64,000 nucleotides of DNA from Larkinella insperata (GTDB lineage Bacteria > Bacteroidota > Bacteroidia > Cytophagales > Spirosomataceae): assembly GCF_026248825.1 (NCBI RefSeq), contig NZ_CP110973.1, positions 2,313,001-2,377,000 of the forward strand. Reading direction: 5' to 3'. Shown in pieces: positions 34,271-43,250 of the stretch; the first letter of the stretch is position 1, and each line of letters starts with the position of its first letter. The notes beneath the pieces were generated by a model, which did not search any database, had not been told where the DNA came from, and worked only from the letters and a program-made list of their open reading frames with translations. The translations under genes and the position numbers were made by a program.

Positions 34271-35107
34271 ATGAACTACACAGAGATACAATTGACGGTT
34301 TCGGCCGATTACACCGATATTCTGATGGCCGAGCTGGCGGATCTGGGCTTTGAGTCCTTTGTCGAAACCGATGAAGGGTTGAATGCTTACATCCTGGAAC
34401 CTGATTTTGATGAAGCTGCCATTCAGTCCATTGTCGATAAATACGGTGATCAAACCGCAATAGCCTACCAGATCAATTCGTTAGAAAAAAAGAATTGGAA
34501 CGAAGAGTGGGAACGGAATTACCAACCCATCGAGGTGCAAAGTCGGATTAAGGTCCGCGCTTCGTTTCACGAGCAGGATCCGGGGTTTCAATACGATATT
34601 GTGATCAACCCGAAAATGTCGTTTGGAACGGGGCACCACGAAACCACGGCCATGATGCTCGAACACCAGTTGGGCGTTGATGCCGCCGGAAAAACCGTGC
34701 TGGATGTCGGTTCGGGAACCGGTATTCTGGCGATTTTGGCGGCTTTGCAGGGCGCCAGCCGGGTGGTGGCTTTCGACATTGAAGAATGGGCCGTTGAGAA
34801 TGCCCGGGAAAACGCCGAATTAAACGGTTGTTCGTCCATTGAAGTTTTTCAGGGCACGATTCATGATGTGAATCCCAACGAGAAGTTTGATATTGTGCTG
34901 GCCAACATCAACCGGAATGTGTTGTTGGCAGATATACCGGTTTACGTCCGGCTGATGAATCCGGGCGGCACCCTGTTGGTGAGCGGTTTCTACGAACAGG
35001 ATGCGCCGGATATCGAAGAAAAGGGAGTGGCTGAAGGCTTAACCAAGACCAGTAAGTTAACTCAAAACAACTGGGTTTCAATACAATTCAGTACTGCCGG
35101 GCAGTAG
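34271..35107 (+). CDS. prmA: Ribosomal protein L11 methyltransferase
   Basis: 278 residues. An N-terminal substrate-recognition domain (about 1-110) precedes a Rossmann methyltransferase fold with the SAM loop DVGSGTGILAI starting at D145 and the acceptor motif NINRN. The pre-SAM motif MSFGTGHHETTAMML (about 117-131) is typical of PrmA. It trimethylates ribosomal protein L11 in the cytoplasm. ATG at 34271 is chosen; five extra upstream codons are not family-like. It begins right after the cluster terminator. Confidence 0.9.
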   Translation: MNYTEIQLTVSADYTDILMAELADLGFESFVETDEGLNAYILEPDFDEAAIQSIVDKYGDQTAIAYQINSLEKKNWNEEWERNYQPIEVQSRIKVRASFHEQDPGFQYDIVINPKMSFGTGHHETTAMMLEHQLGVDAAGKTVLDVGSGTGILAILAALQGASRVVAFDIEEWAVENARENAELNGCSSIEVFQGTIHDVNPNEKFDIVLANINRNVLLADIPVYVRLMNPGGTLLVSGFYEQDAPDIEEKGVAEGLTKTSKLTQNNWVSIQFSTAGQ

Positions 35108-35190
35108 TCCGTGTTCTAGCTTATAGTTACCTTGTATTGGGAAAACCGTAGCCAGACACAGACTAGCGTTCGGCAATACATTAGGAAATT

Positions 35191-38100
35191 ATGAGCAAGA
35201 TATACAGTGTTCTGGCTGCTTTGCTGCTGTTGACAACGGTGGCAAAAGCGCAAAATGTGAAACTGTCGGACAATCCGGAGCAGTTTCTGACGGATTTGCA
35301 GAAGCTGATGGGTTCGGGCGGGGCTTACGCGCAAAAAGCGGAGAAAAACCTCGAAATGCTGTTTACGGAAAACCGGCTGTCGGCCCCGCAGAAAGAGCGC
35401 GTGATGGCCCTGAGCCGGAAAATGAACGCCAAACGGTATCAGCCGGCACAGCAGTTTGCGCCGTTGTACGAATCGCTGTATCACCTGCTCGTTACCCAAC
35501 AGGCTAGTGCGGGCGAGGTGGACAACGCTCTGATGATTGCCGAGAAATCCTTTGAAAAATATGACGCCAAAACGCTGGCGAAGATTCTAGAAACCGTGCG
35601 GTTGTTTGCCGAAAAGCGGTTTTTGTACACCAATAACTACAACAAGCTTTACGCTAATGGCGGAACCTTCACGCTGCGTTTGGCCGACCAGACGGGTACT
35701 ACCGCCACGCCCGCAACCGATAGTGTTACTTCCGGCAAAAAGCCGCAGACTGCCAAACCGGTAGAATCCGACGGGTGGGACCTGCCGCTGGATTCTACCG
35801 GCAGGGTCATTCCGGGAGCGTGGTCGGGAACCCGGAAACCGATTCCGGCGCTGACCGGACCGGTGCTGGAGGTGAAAGGGGCCGACTTGGTTATGATCAC
35901 GGCGAATGATTCCGTAGCCGTGAAAAAGACGGACGGCGCGCTGATGCTCAAAGACGGTATCTGGGTCGGGAAGGGCGGCTCGTTTTCGTGGGAATCGGCG
36001 GGGCAGCCCGAAACGCTGGTCACCCTGGCCGATTACTCGTTTGCCGTGGCAAATCCCAAAATCAGCGCCGATGACGTGACGTTGACGTTCAAGCCGCTTG
36101 CCAAACCCGTTATAGGCAAGTTTGAATTCGACAGCAAGAAGCGGGCGCCCAACCAGCCGCCCACTTATCCGCGGTTTATTTCATGGAACAACGATGTAAC
36201 GCTGACAAACCTGGGCAACGGCATTACGTACCGGGGTGGTATTGCCCTGTATGGTACCCGGCTCTACGGTTCGTCGGCGAGCGGTCAGCCGTCGTTTTTG
36301 CAGGTCACTTTTAAAGGGAAGCCGGCGTTTAAAGCCAGCAGCCAACGGTTCGAATTTGCTGATTCGGTAATTTCGAGTCCCCTGGCTGCCTTTACCGGCT
36401 ACATCGATGCGGCCGATACTTTGTACCATCCCGGTGTGGCCTTCCGATACGATCATGCTGCCGGTATTGCCCGGTTGAGCAAGGCCGAAAAGTCGGGCTA
36501 TTCAGATACGTATTTCAGCGACAGTTACCACAAGTTTTACATTCAGCCCGAAGTGGTTCGCTGGGATTTACCCCGGCAGAAAGTTGATTTTTACCAATTG
36601 GCCGCCAAAAAGGAGGTGCCGGTCCGGTTTGAATCCTTCGATTTTTTCTATCCGGAACGGTACGCGGGAATGTCGGCCGACTTCGGTTTTCACCCCTTGC
36701 AGGTAGCCGCTAACTACGTCACGGTGAAGAAAACACAGACGTTTTTTGCCGATGATCTGGCGACGTTTGCCAAAATCAACCCCTCCGTCATGCGCAATGT
36801 GCTGCAACGGATGGTTGCACTGGGCTATGTGGACCTGGATGCCCGCTCGGAGGAGATGCGGCTGAGTCGCAAAGGCGTACTGTATGTGCTGGCCAACGCT
36901 CACAAGAAGGATTACGATAACTTCCTGATTCGCTCAACTTATCCGTCAAACGACAGCACGACCAACGCAACGATCAACCTGAACGACAAATTTCTGACCA
37001 TCCGGGGCGTTGAGCGGTTCAGCATCAGTGATTCCCTGAAGATTACCGCCGTGCCCACGGATAAAACCCTGCGGATTGGCAAAAACCGGGCGTTTTCATT
37101 GACGGGACAATTGAGGTCTGGTAACATGCGGTATACGGGCCGGGATCTGGGCTTTGATTACGATCAGTTTTCGATGAACATGACCAAAATCGACTCCATC
37201 ACGTTCACCCCCCAGGGCAAGAACCAGGAGATCGGTGGTGACATTCAATACGAAAAGCCGGGAACGGTTTTTCTGGCCGATAAAGGCAACAAATCCGGCC
37301 AGCAGAAAGGCAAGAAGAACACGCAGCGGCTGACGATGCCGGAAGGAATGACTGTCTACTTCAACCAACCAAACCGTGGTAGCCTGATTTACAACAAAAA
37401 TGTCTATTTCAAAGTCCCGGCGGTGGATAACGACAGTCTGGGGAAGGGCGACATTGCGTTTGACGGTACCTTCCACTCCGACGGTATTTTCCCGCCCATC
37501 AAAACCACGCTGAAGTCGATGCCCGACAACTCATTGGGTTTTGAGCACACGGCTCCGGCGGCTGGTTACCCGCTTTACGGTGGTAAAGGAAACCTGAAGT
37601 TTACCGGCAAACTGATCATGGACCGCAAAGGACTCCGGGCCGAAGGAGTCATTTCCCACATGAACGCCGTACTGCCGGCCAAAAATATTCTGATGACGCC
37701 CGACTCGGTGGTAACATCGGGCGAGTCGGGGCAGATCAGGGAAGGGCTTGTGGGGAAAGCGTATTTCCCGGCGGTCGATATCAAGAATTACACCATGAAG
37801 TGGTATCCGAAAGCCGACAGCATGAAGATTTCCACCAAAGCCGACCATTTCAGTTTTTACAACGGCAGCACGAATCTAAAAGGGGATTTGTTGGTCCGCT
37901 CGGGCGGTTTGTTTGGGAAAGGCACCGTTAAACGGTCAGATTCGGAAGCGCAGTCGGATAACATCAAGTTTAACAAAGAAGGCTTTACGGCCGGAAACGC
38001 CCAGTTCCGGGTGGTGGCCGATAAGCAGGGCAATACCACAAAGCCCATGTTGCTGGGAACGAAGGTGGACGTAGACTTCAACCAGGTTAAGGGCGTTGTA

Positions 38101-39981
38101 ACCATTGCTACGGATGCGAAATCGGCAACGTCGATTGACGACACCCTGGCGTCTAGCCTTGAGTTCCCGAATGCCGCTTATAAAACCTCGATTAGTAAGG
38201 CACAGTGGAATATTGCGGCCAAAACCATCACGATGAAGTCCGCCAAGACTTCCACGTTCACGTCGACGGCGGAGGAGCAGGAGGGCCTGACGTTCAACGG
38301 TGCTTCGGCGGTTTATGATGTGGAAAAAGCCACGCTCAACGTCAGTGGAGTGCCGTATGTTACCTCTGCCGACGCCCGGATTTATCCGGACAAGGGCTTG
38401 ATCACCATCAAGCGGAACGGGGAAATGCTGCCGCTCAAAAACGCCCGGCTGGAGCTGGACACGACCAGTCTTTTCCATAAACTTAAAGGGGGTAACATTC
38501 AGGTTCAATCGCGGACGCGGTTTGCCGGGGATGCCGTTTACCAGTTTGCCGCTGCCAAGGGAGATACCGCCAGCATCAAAATGGGTAGTTTCGAACTGAA
38601 AGAAGCTGCGCCGGTAGCCCTGGCATCGAATAGCCGGAGTGCGGGTCGGCGGGGTAAAAACGGAAATGAGCTGGCGAAAACCTACTACACCGTGGCCCGC
38701 GCCGATGTCGACGAACGGGATAACGTGATGCTGGCGCCCAAAGTGCAGTTCAAGGGGAGCGTTACGATGATGGCCCCCGAGCAGGACCTGAAGCTGGAAG
38801 GAGCCATTAAAATGGCCTTGAAAAAGCGGCCCAAGCTGGTCAGCGACTGGATTCCGATGAAGGAAAAAATTGGCGAAACATTCAGTATAAAAGTGGATGA
38901 AACGCTCAAGAACGACGGCAATCAACTGTTAACCGCCGGTTTGCACTTCCGGGGTGGGGGCGCGGTCGGCCTTTATCCAACGTTTTTATCGACTAAAGAA
39001 AACGACAAGGACGACGATCTGTTCCGGGCTACGGGGGTGATGACCTACGACGAAAAAGACAAGGTTTTCCGGATCCTGAAAAAAGACGAAGGCGGTCTGG
39101 ATGATGTGGAAGGGGCTTTTACGTTCAACGATGCCACGGGCGTTATGAACTTCAAGGGCGCAGTTAACCTTATGAATACCGGTTCATCGTCGAACAACCT
39201 GGTTTTTGCCGCCGGAACGGGTCGGGCCAATGTCGACAGTGCCACCCTGCGTCTGAATGCGCTGGTCGGTTTTGCCCTGCCGATTCCCCCGCCGATCAAT
39301 GCGGCCATTGCCGACAAAGTGGTGAAGGCGAACCTGGACGAAAAGAACGACGAAGCCGCCGATGACGATCTGGACCGGTTAACGGCTAAGCTGGCGGCTC
39401 TGATTGGTCAGAAGACAACGGATGTGTACCGTACCAAAGCGCAGAACCAGCACGTTTCGATTACCCAGGCCGCTCCCAAATTTGTGGCTTCGCTGGTGCT
39501 GTCGAACGTTAACCTGCGCTGGTCGGACAAACACAACACCCTGTACAGCGTTGGGCCCATCGGGGTGTCGAACATCGACAATGTAGACATCAACGCCCAG
39601 ATGGAAGGGTTTGTGGAAATCCGGAAAACCGACGGCGGTGACGAAGCGACCATCTACCTGGAGTCTTCGCCGGATATCTGGTTTTACTGGGATTACAAGT
39701 CCGGCGGGGGAGCTACGGCGCAACTGGCCCTGCTGACATCCGATCAGGAACTGAACGACCGGATTATGGCGGGCAGCAAAGGCGGAAGTAAAAACATGGC
39801 CATTGTGGCTGCCGACGCTTTCGAGAAAGAGCAGTTTACCAACCGGTATCTGGATCAGTACAAAACCAAGGAAAAGCCCAAGCCGCAGCCCAAAACCGCC
39901 GGAGCCAAAGAAGCGCCGAAAAAGGTGGTGGAGAAGAAAAAAGAGAAAGAAAAAGAAGACGATAAGAAGGAAGGCTTCTGA
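35191..39981 (+). CDS. Very large exported protein of unknown function
   Basis: 1596 residues, the longest gene here. A signal peptide (MSKIYSVLAALLLL, cleavage near VAKAQ) is followed by a helical segment (about 25-150), a Thr/Pro/Ser-rich linker (about 160-200), then a very long beta-rich body with repeated short motifs such as GKGDIAFDGTF and GGKGNLKFTGKL, suggesting a repeated beta-helix or OstA/AsmA-type sheet. The last 60 residues are Lys/Glu/Pro-rich and highly charged, probably disordered. It has no clear lipobox. I do not recognise a family. An envelope or surface role is inferred from export and shape only. It lies between prmA and convergent upp, whose stop codon abuts its own. Confidence 0.8.
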   Translation: MSKIYSVLAALLLLTTVAKAQNVKLSDNPEQFLTDLQKLMGSGGAYAQKAEKNLEMLFTENRLSAPQKERVMALSRKMNAKRYQPAQQFAPLYESLYHLLVTQQASAGEVDNALMIAEKSFEKYDAKTLAKILETVRLFAEKRFLYTNNYNKLYANGGTFTLRLADQTGTTATPATDSVTSGKKPQTAKPVESDGWDLPLDSTGRVIPGAWSGTRKPIPALTGPVLEVKGADLVMITANDSVAVKKTDGALMLKDGIWVGKGGSFSWESAGQPETLVTLADYSFAVANPKISADDVTLTFKPLAKPVIGKFEFDSKKRAPNQPPTYPRFISWNNDVTLTNLGNGITYRGGIALYGTRLYGSSASGQPSFLQVTFKGKPAFKASSQRFEFADSVISSPLAAFTGYIDAADTLYHPGVAFRYDHAAGIARLSKAEKSGYSDTYFSDSYHKFYIQPEVVRWDLPRQKVDFYQLAAKKEVPVRFESFDFFYPERYAGMSADFGFHPLQVAANYVTVKKTQTFFADDLATFAKINPSVMRNVLQRMVALGYVDLDARSEEMRLSRKGVLYVLANAHKKDYDNFLIRSTYPSNDSTTNATINLNDKFLTIRGVERFSISDSLKITAVPTDKTLRIGKNRAFSLTGQLRSGNMRYTGRDLGFDYDQFSMNMTKIDSITFTPQGKNQEIGGDIQYEKPGTVFLADKGNKSGQQKGKKNTQRLTMPEGMTVYFNQPNRGSLIYNKNVYFKVPAVDNDSLGKGDIAFDGTFHSDGIFPPIKTTLKSMPDNSLGFEHTAPAAGYPLYGGKGNLKFTGKLIMDRKGLRAEGVISHMNAVLPAKNILMTPDSVVTSGESGQIREGLVGKAYFPAVDIKNYTMKWYPKADSMKISTKADHFSFYNGSTNLKGDLLVRSGGLFGKGTVKRSDSEAQSDNIKFNKEGFTAGNAQFRVVADKQGNTTKPMLLGTKVDVDFNQVKGVVTIATDAKSATSIDDTLASSLEFPNAAYKTSISKAQWNIAAKTITMKSAKTSTFTSTAEEQEGLTFNGASAVYDVEKATLNVSGVPYVTSADARIYPDKGLITIKRNGEMLPLKNARLELDTTSLFHKLKGGNIQVQSRTRFAGDAVYQFAAAKGDTASIKMGSFELKEAAPVALASNSRSAGRRGKNGNELAKTYYTVARADVDERDNVMLAPKVQFKGSVTMMAPEQDLKLEGAIKMALKKRPKLVSDWIPMKEKIGETFSIKVDETLKNDGNQLLTAGLHFRGGGAVGLYPTFLSTKENDKDDDLFRATGVMTYDEKDKVFRILKKDEGGLDDVEGAFTFNDATGVMNFKGAVNLMNTGSSSNNLVFAAGTGRANVDSATLRLNALVGFALPIPPPINAAIADKVVKANLDEKNDEAADDDLDRLTAKLAALIGQKTTDVYRTKAQNQHVSITQAAPKFVASLVLSNVNLRWSDKHNTLYSVGPIGVSNIDNVDINAQMEGFVEIRKTDGGDEATIYLESSPDIWFYWDYKSGGGATAQLALLTSDQELNDRIMAGSKGGSKNMAIVAADAFEKEQFTNRYLDQYKTKEKPKPQPKTAGAKEAPKKVVEKKKEKEKEDDKKEGF

Positions 39982-40626
39982 TCAGATTTTCTCGCCAAAC
40001 GCCAGATCGCCCGCGTCGCCCAGACCCGGAACGATGTAGTAATGGGCGTCAAGCCGTTCGTCGACGGCACCCAGCCAGAGGTGGCACTGGGGCATTTTTT
40101 CCTGAACGTAGCGGATGCCTTCCGGACTGGCCAGCACCGCAGCAATGTGGGTTCTGGCCGGGGTGCCAAACCGCAGCAGGGCGTGGTATACCTTTTCCAG
40201 CGACCGGCCCGTTGCCAGCATCGGGTCCATCAGAATAACGGTTTTTCCGCTTAGGTCCGGGCTGGAAATGTAATCCATGGCTACTTCAAACTCTTCGCTG
40301 ACAGACTGATAACCGCGGTAAGCGCCAATAAAAGCGTTTTCCGCTCGGTCGAAATAGTTCAGGAAGCCCTGATGAAACGGCAGGCTGGCCCGCAGGATGG
40401 TGGCCAGGACGGGCGGATTCTTGATCAGGGGCGTAGGAGCCACACCCAGGGGTGTTTTTACCTGCACCATCTGAAACGACATCGACTTGGATATCTCGTA
40501 CGCCATGAGTTCGCCCAGACGTTCCAGATTGCGCCGGAAGCGCATCGGATCTTTCTGAATGGTAACATCACGGAGTTCGGCAATAAACTGGTCGGCAATA
40601 GAGGGGCGATCGGCAAAAACAAACAT
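39982..40626 (-). CDS. upp: Uracil phosphoribosyltransferase
   Basis: 214 residues. The PRPP-binding signature is at 134-142 (DPMLATGRS) inside ILMDPMLATG. The C-terminal GLGDAGDLAFGEK is the family's uracil-binding end. It converts uracil and PRPP to UMP in pyrimidine salvage. The stop codon directly abuts that of the preceding convergent gene (TGATCA). It stands alone; no uracil permease is adjacent. PyrR relatives lack this C-terminus. Confidence 0.94.
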   Translation of the reverse strand: MFVFADRPSIADQFIAELRDVTIQKDPMRFRRNLERLGELMAYEISKSMSFQMVQVKTPLGVAPTPLIKNPPVLATILRASLPFHQGFLNYFDRAENAFIGAYRGYQSVSEEFEVAMDYISSPDLSGKTVILMDPMLATGRSLEKVYHALLRFGTPARTHIAAVLASPEGIRYVQEKMPQCHLWLGAVDERLDAHYYIVPGLGDAGDLAFGEKI

Positions 40627-40755
40627 AGAGGCTTTTTCAGCCTAATTTAAAGCGAATGTGTCGGATAATCCAAACGCTTTCCCTAATTTGTGCATGAATA
40701 CAGAACAACGTTAGGCAGAAGCGCCGTCCCGGCGATGGTCAAAGTAAAGATTCCT

Positions 40756-42558
40756 ATGGGGAATATGTTTACGAGTAGGGTCACTTTCGCTTTGGTTTTG
40801 CTGACGTCCGGACTGACGTGGGCCCAAAGTCAGAAGATACCTTTAAACAGCGATTATTATCACCTGATTGATCGACTGGAAATCAAGCAAGGCCGGTGGG
40901 CGACTGGTTTCCATAGTTCGGTAAAACCCTACAGCCGTCAGGGGGTAGTTCAGTTAACCGACAGCATCCTGAGCGATCCCTTCGTTCGTCTGTCACCCGT
41001 TGACCGCTTTACTGTTCGGTACCTGCGCGACGATAGCTGGGAATGGGTCCCTAAAGTTTACGCGGATACGGTACCGTTGCTGCAACTGCGCGCATCGGAA
41101 CTGCACGCCGGTCAGAAACAGCCGGGCGATAGCCAACGGTCGTGGGGGCCATTCTACAAGAAAAAAAGCGATTTATACAGTTACGAAAACCCGGATTTTG
41201 ATATTCACGTCAATCCAGCGGTCGATTTCAGGTATGGCGCCGAGTTCAATACGGGCGATCTGGGCAAATCCTTCAATCCATACGTCAACTCGCGGGGGAT
41301 CGAAATCCGCGGAAGCATCCGCAAACGACTAAGCTTTTACACCTTTTTGTCGGATAATCAGGTTTTATACCCCCGGTATATCTGGGATTACGGTACGCAG
41401 TATTCCGGCGAGTCGGAAATGGGATTTGCGCCGTTCGAAGGGTTTGTCAAGCGAATTCCGACCGGAGACGCTCCGTTGGGTGGGGCTGATTTTCTGGCCG
41501 CGCGAGGTTACATCACCTTCAACGCGTTAAAAATTATCAACATCCAGTTCGGGCACGACCGCAATTTTTTCGGAAACGGCTACCGGTCCCTGTTGTTATC
41601 GGATAACAGCTCGCCGTATCTGTTCCTGAAAATCAGTACTCGGATGGGCCGTTTCCTGTATACCAATTTGCTGACGGAGCTTCAGAACAACCAGCGGGCT
41701 TTCAGCACAACGGTTCCTATCGCGCAGAAGTACACGGCCATTCACCACTTGAGCGTTAACATTGGCAAACACGTCAACGTAGGCTTGTTTGAAGCGGAGG
41801 TTTTTAGCCGCAGCCAACTGGAGCTGAACTATTTCAATCCCATCATCTTCTACCGCTTCGTTGAGTCGTACCGGGGCAGCGTCGACAATGCGCTGATCGG
41901 GCTGGATTTTAAGGCGAACTTCGCCGGTCATTTCATGGCGTATGGGCAACTGATGCTCGATGAATTTAAAATCAGTGAATTACGGGCTGGAAAAGGCTCC
42001 TGGGTTAACAAGTTTGCCTTTCAGGCCGGTCTGAAATACATCGACGCGTTTGGTGTTCCCAACCTGGACCTGCAGGCCGAAATGAACCAGGCGCGCCCCT
42101 ACACGTATTCGCACCGTTCGGGGCAAACCAATTACGTGAACTACAACCAGCCGCTGGCGCACCCGCTCGGCGCCAACTTTAGAGAAGGGCTGGCCATTAT
42201 CCGGTATCAGCCCCTCAACCGCTGGAACCTCACCGGAACCTTTGGACTGATGATGTACGGGGCCGATCCGCTGGGTGAAAATTACAACTACGGCGGCAAC
42301 CTGCTGAAAAGTTACGAAAGCCGTTACAACTGGCCGGGAAAAGAACCAGATACGGGCCACTACATCGGTCAGGGCCGAAAAACCCTGGTTTCTTACGGAG
42401 ATATCCGGTTGTCTTTTATGCTGAAACACAATCTGTTTGTTGATTTGCAGCAAATCGTTCGTAGCAGTGATAGCCAAGCCGAGCGGCTGAAATACAACAC
42501 CTCCTCCACTTCTTTTGCCTTGCGCTGGAATCTGCCGTACCGTACCTTGGTTCTCTGA
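40756..42558 (+). CDS. Wzi-like outer-membrane beta-barrel protein (capsule assembly family)
   Basis: About 600 residues. A signal peptide (starting MGNMFTSRVTFALVLL, cleavage after TWAQ) is followed by a long Tyr/Asn-rich beta-barrel body with many aromatic-ended strands. Recognisable parts are FGHDRNFFGNGYRSLLLSDN (about 285) and repeated Q-Y-N-Y-G patterns near the C-terminus. It resembles the Wzi capsule assembly family of Bacteroidota. In the family the protein anchors surface polysaccharide; the exact glycan is unknown. ATG at 40756 or 40765 gives the signal peptide; a GTG at 40690 would add a non-signal leader. gmhA and an AsmA-like gene follow on the same strand. Confidence 0.8.
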   Translation: MGNMFTSRVTFALVLLTSGLTWAQSQKIPLNSDYYHLIDRLEIKQGRWATGFHSSVKPYSRQGVVQLTDSILSDPFVRLSPVDRFTVRYLRDDSWEWVPKVYADTVPLLQLRASELHAGQKQPGDSQRSWGPFYKKKSDLYSYENPDFDIHVNPAVDFRYGAEFNTGDLGKSFNPYVNSRGIEIRGSIRKRLSFYTFLSDNQVLYPRYIWDYGTQYSGESEMGFAPFEGFVKRIPTGDAPLGGADFLAARGYITFNALKIINIQFGHDRNFFGNGYRSLLLSDNSSPYLFLKISTRMGRFLYTNLLTELQNNQRAFSTTVPIAQKYTAIHHLSVNIGKHVNVGLFEAEVFSRSQLELNYFNPIIFYRFVESYRGSVDNALIGLDFKANFAGHFMAYGQLMLDEFKISELRAGKGSWVNKFAFQAGLKYIDAFGVPNLDLQAEMNQARPYTYSHRSGQTNYVNYNQPLAHPLGANFREGLAIIRYQPLNRWNLTGTFGLMMYGADPLGENYNYGGNLLKSYESRYNWPGKEPDTGHYIGQGRKTLVSYGDIRLSFMLKHNLFVDLQQIVRSSDSQAERLKYNTSSTSFALRWNLPYRTLVL

Positions 42559-42569
42559 TTCCAGTAAAA

Positions 42570-42584
42570 TGTTCCGGCGGAACA
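42570..42584 (+). other. Small hairpin before gmhA
   Basis: TGTTCC-GGC-GGAACA is a perfect six-pair stem with a three-base loop, 12 bases after the Wzi-like stop and 16 bases before the gmhA ATG. It has no T tract. It may affect gmhA translation or be chance. Confidence 0.3.
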
Positions 42585-42600
42585 CCCGCTAACCCCAATC

Positions 42601-43179
42601 ATGCTTAATCAACTTATTCATCAGGAATTGACCGAGGCTCGCTCGGTTCTCGATACATTTTTGAGTGATTCGAACCAGCTTTCCGCCATCGAACAAGCTG
42701 CTCGTTTAATGGCCGAAGCGTTGCAGAATGGCCGTAAAATCATCTCCTGCGGCAACGGGGGGTCACATTGCGATGCCATGCACTTTGCCGAAGAGCTGTC
42801 GGGCCGCTACCGCAATGACCGGCGGGCCATGGCGGCCATTGCCATTTCGGACCCCAGCCATCTTTCCTGCGTCGGCAACGACTACGGGTATGAGTTTGTC
42901 TTTTCGCGGTTTCTGGAAGGGTTGGGCAACGACGGCGATGTGCTGCTTGGCATCAGCACCAGCGGAAACTCCGGCAACATCATCCGGGCCGTTGAAGCCG
43001 CCCGTCAACGCGGCATGAAGGTCGTTTTGCTGACGGGCAAAGACGGTGGCCAGCTCGCCGGAACCGCCGATGTCGAAATCCGGGTGTCTCATTTCGGGTA
43101 TGCCGACCGCATTCAGGAAGTGCACATCAAAGTTATCCACCTGTTTATTCTGCTTATCGAAAAGCTGGTGATCGAGTAG
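42601..43179 (+). CDS. gmhA: Phosphoheptose isomerase (sedoheptulose-7-phosphate isomerase)
   Basis: 192 residues, one SIS domain. The residues matching the E. coli GmhA zinc ligands fall at identical numbers: H61 and E65 (AMHFAEEL), Q172 and H180 (IQEVHIKVIHL). SGNSGN at 121-126 binds the phosphate. It turns sedoheptulose-7-P into D-glycero-manno-heptose-7-P, the first step of heptose for LPS or other surface glycans. It sits between Wzi-like and AsmA-like genes, in line with an envelope role. hldE/gmhB genes are not here. Confidence 0.92.
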   Translation: MLNQLIHQELTEARSVLDTFLSDSNQLSAIEQAARLMAEALQNGRKIISCGNGGSHCDAMHFAEELSGRYRNDRRAMAAIAISDPSHLSCVGNDYGYEFVFSRFLEGLGNDGDVLLGISTSGNSGNIIRAVEAARQRGMKVVLLTGKDGGQLAGTADVEIRVSHFGYADRIQEVHIKVIHLFILLIEKLVIE

Positions 43180-43250
43180 ACTGGTAGCGAAGAGATTCAA
43201 ACCTTTTCGGCTTTTGTTTGTCCTATATAAGTAGGTAACAAGCAATTAGC

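Noticed and set aside
37936..38925. Minus-strand open frame (329 codons) inside the 1596-residue gene
   Set aside because: Shadow frame of a high-GC third-position gene; no start context or domain.
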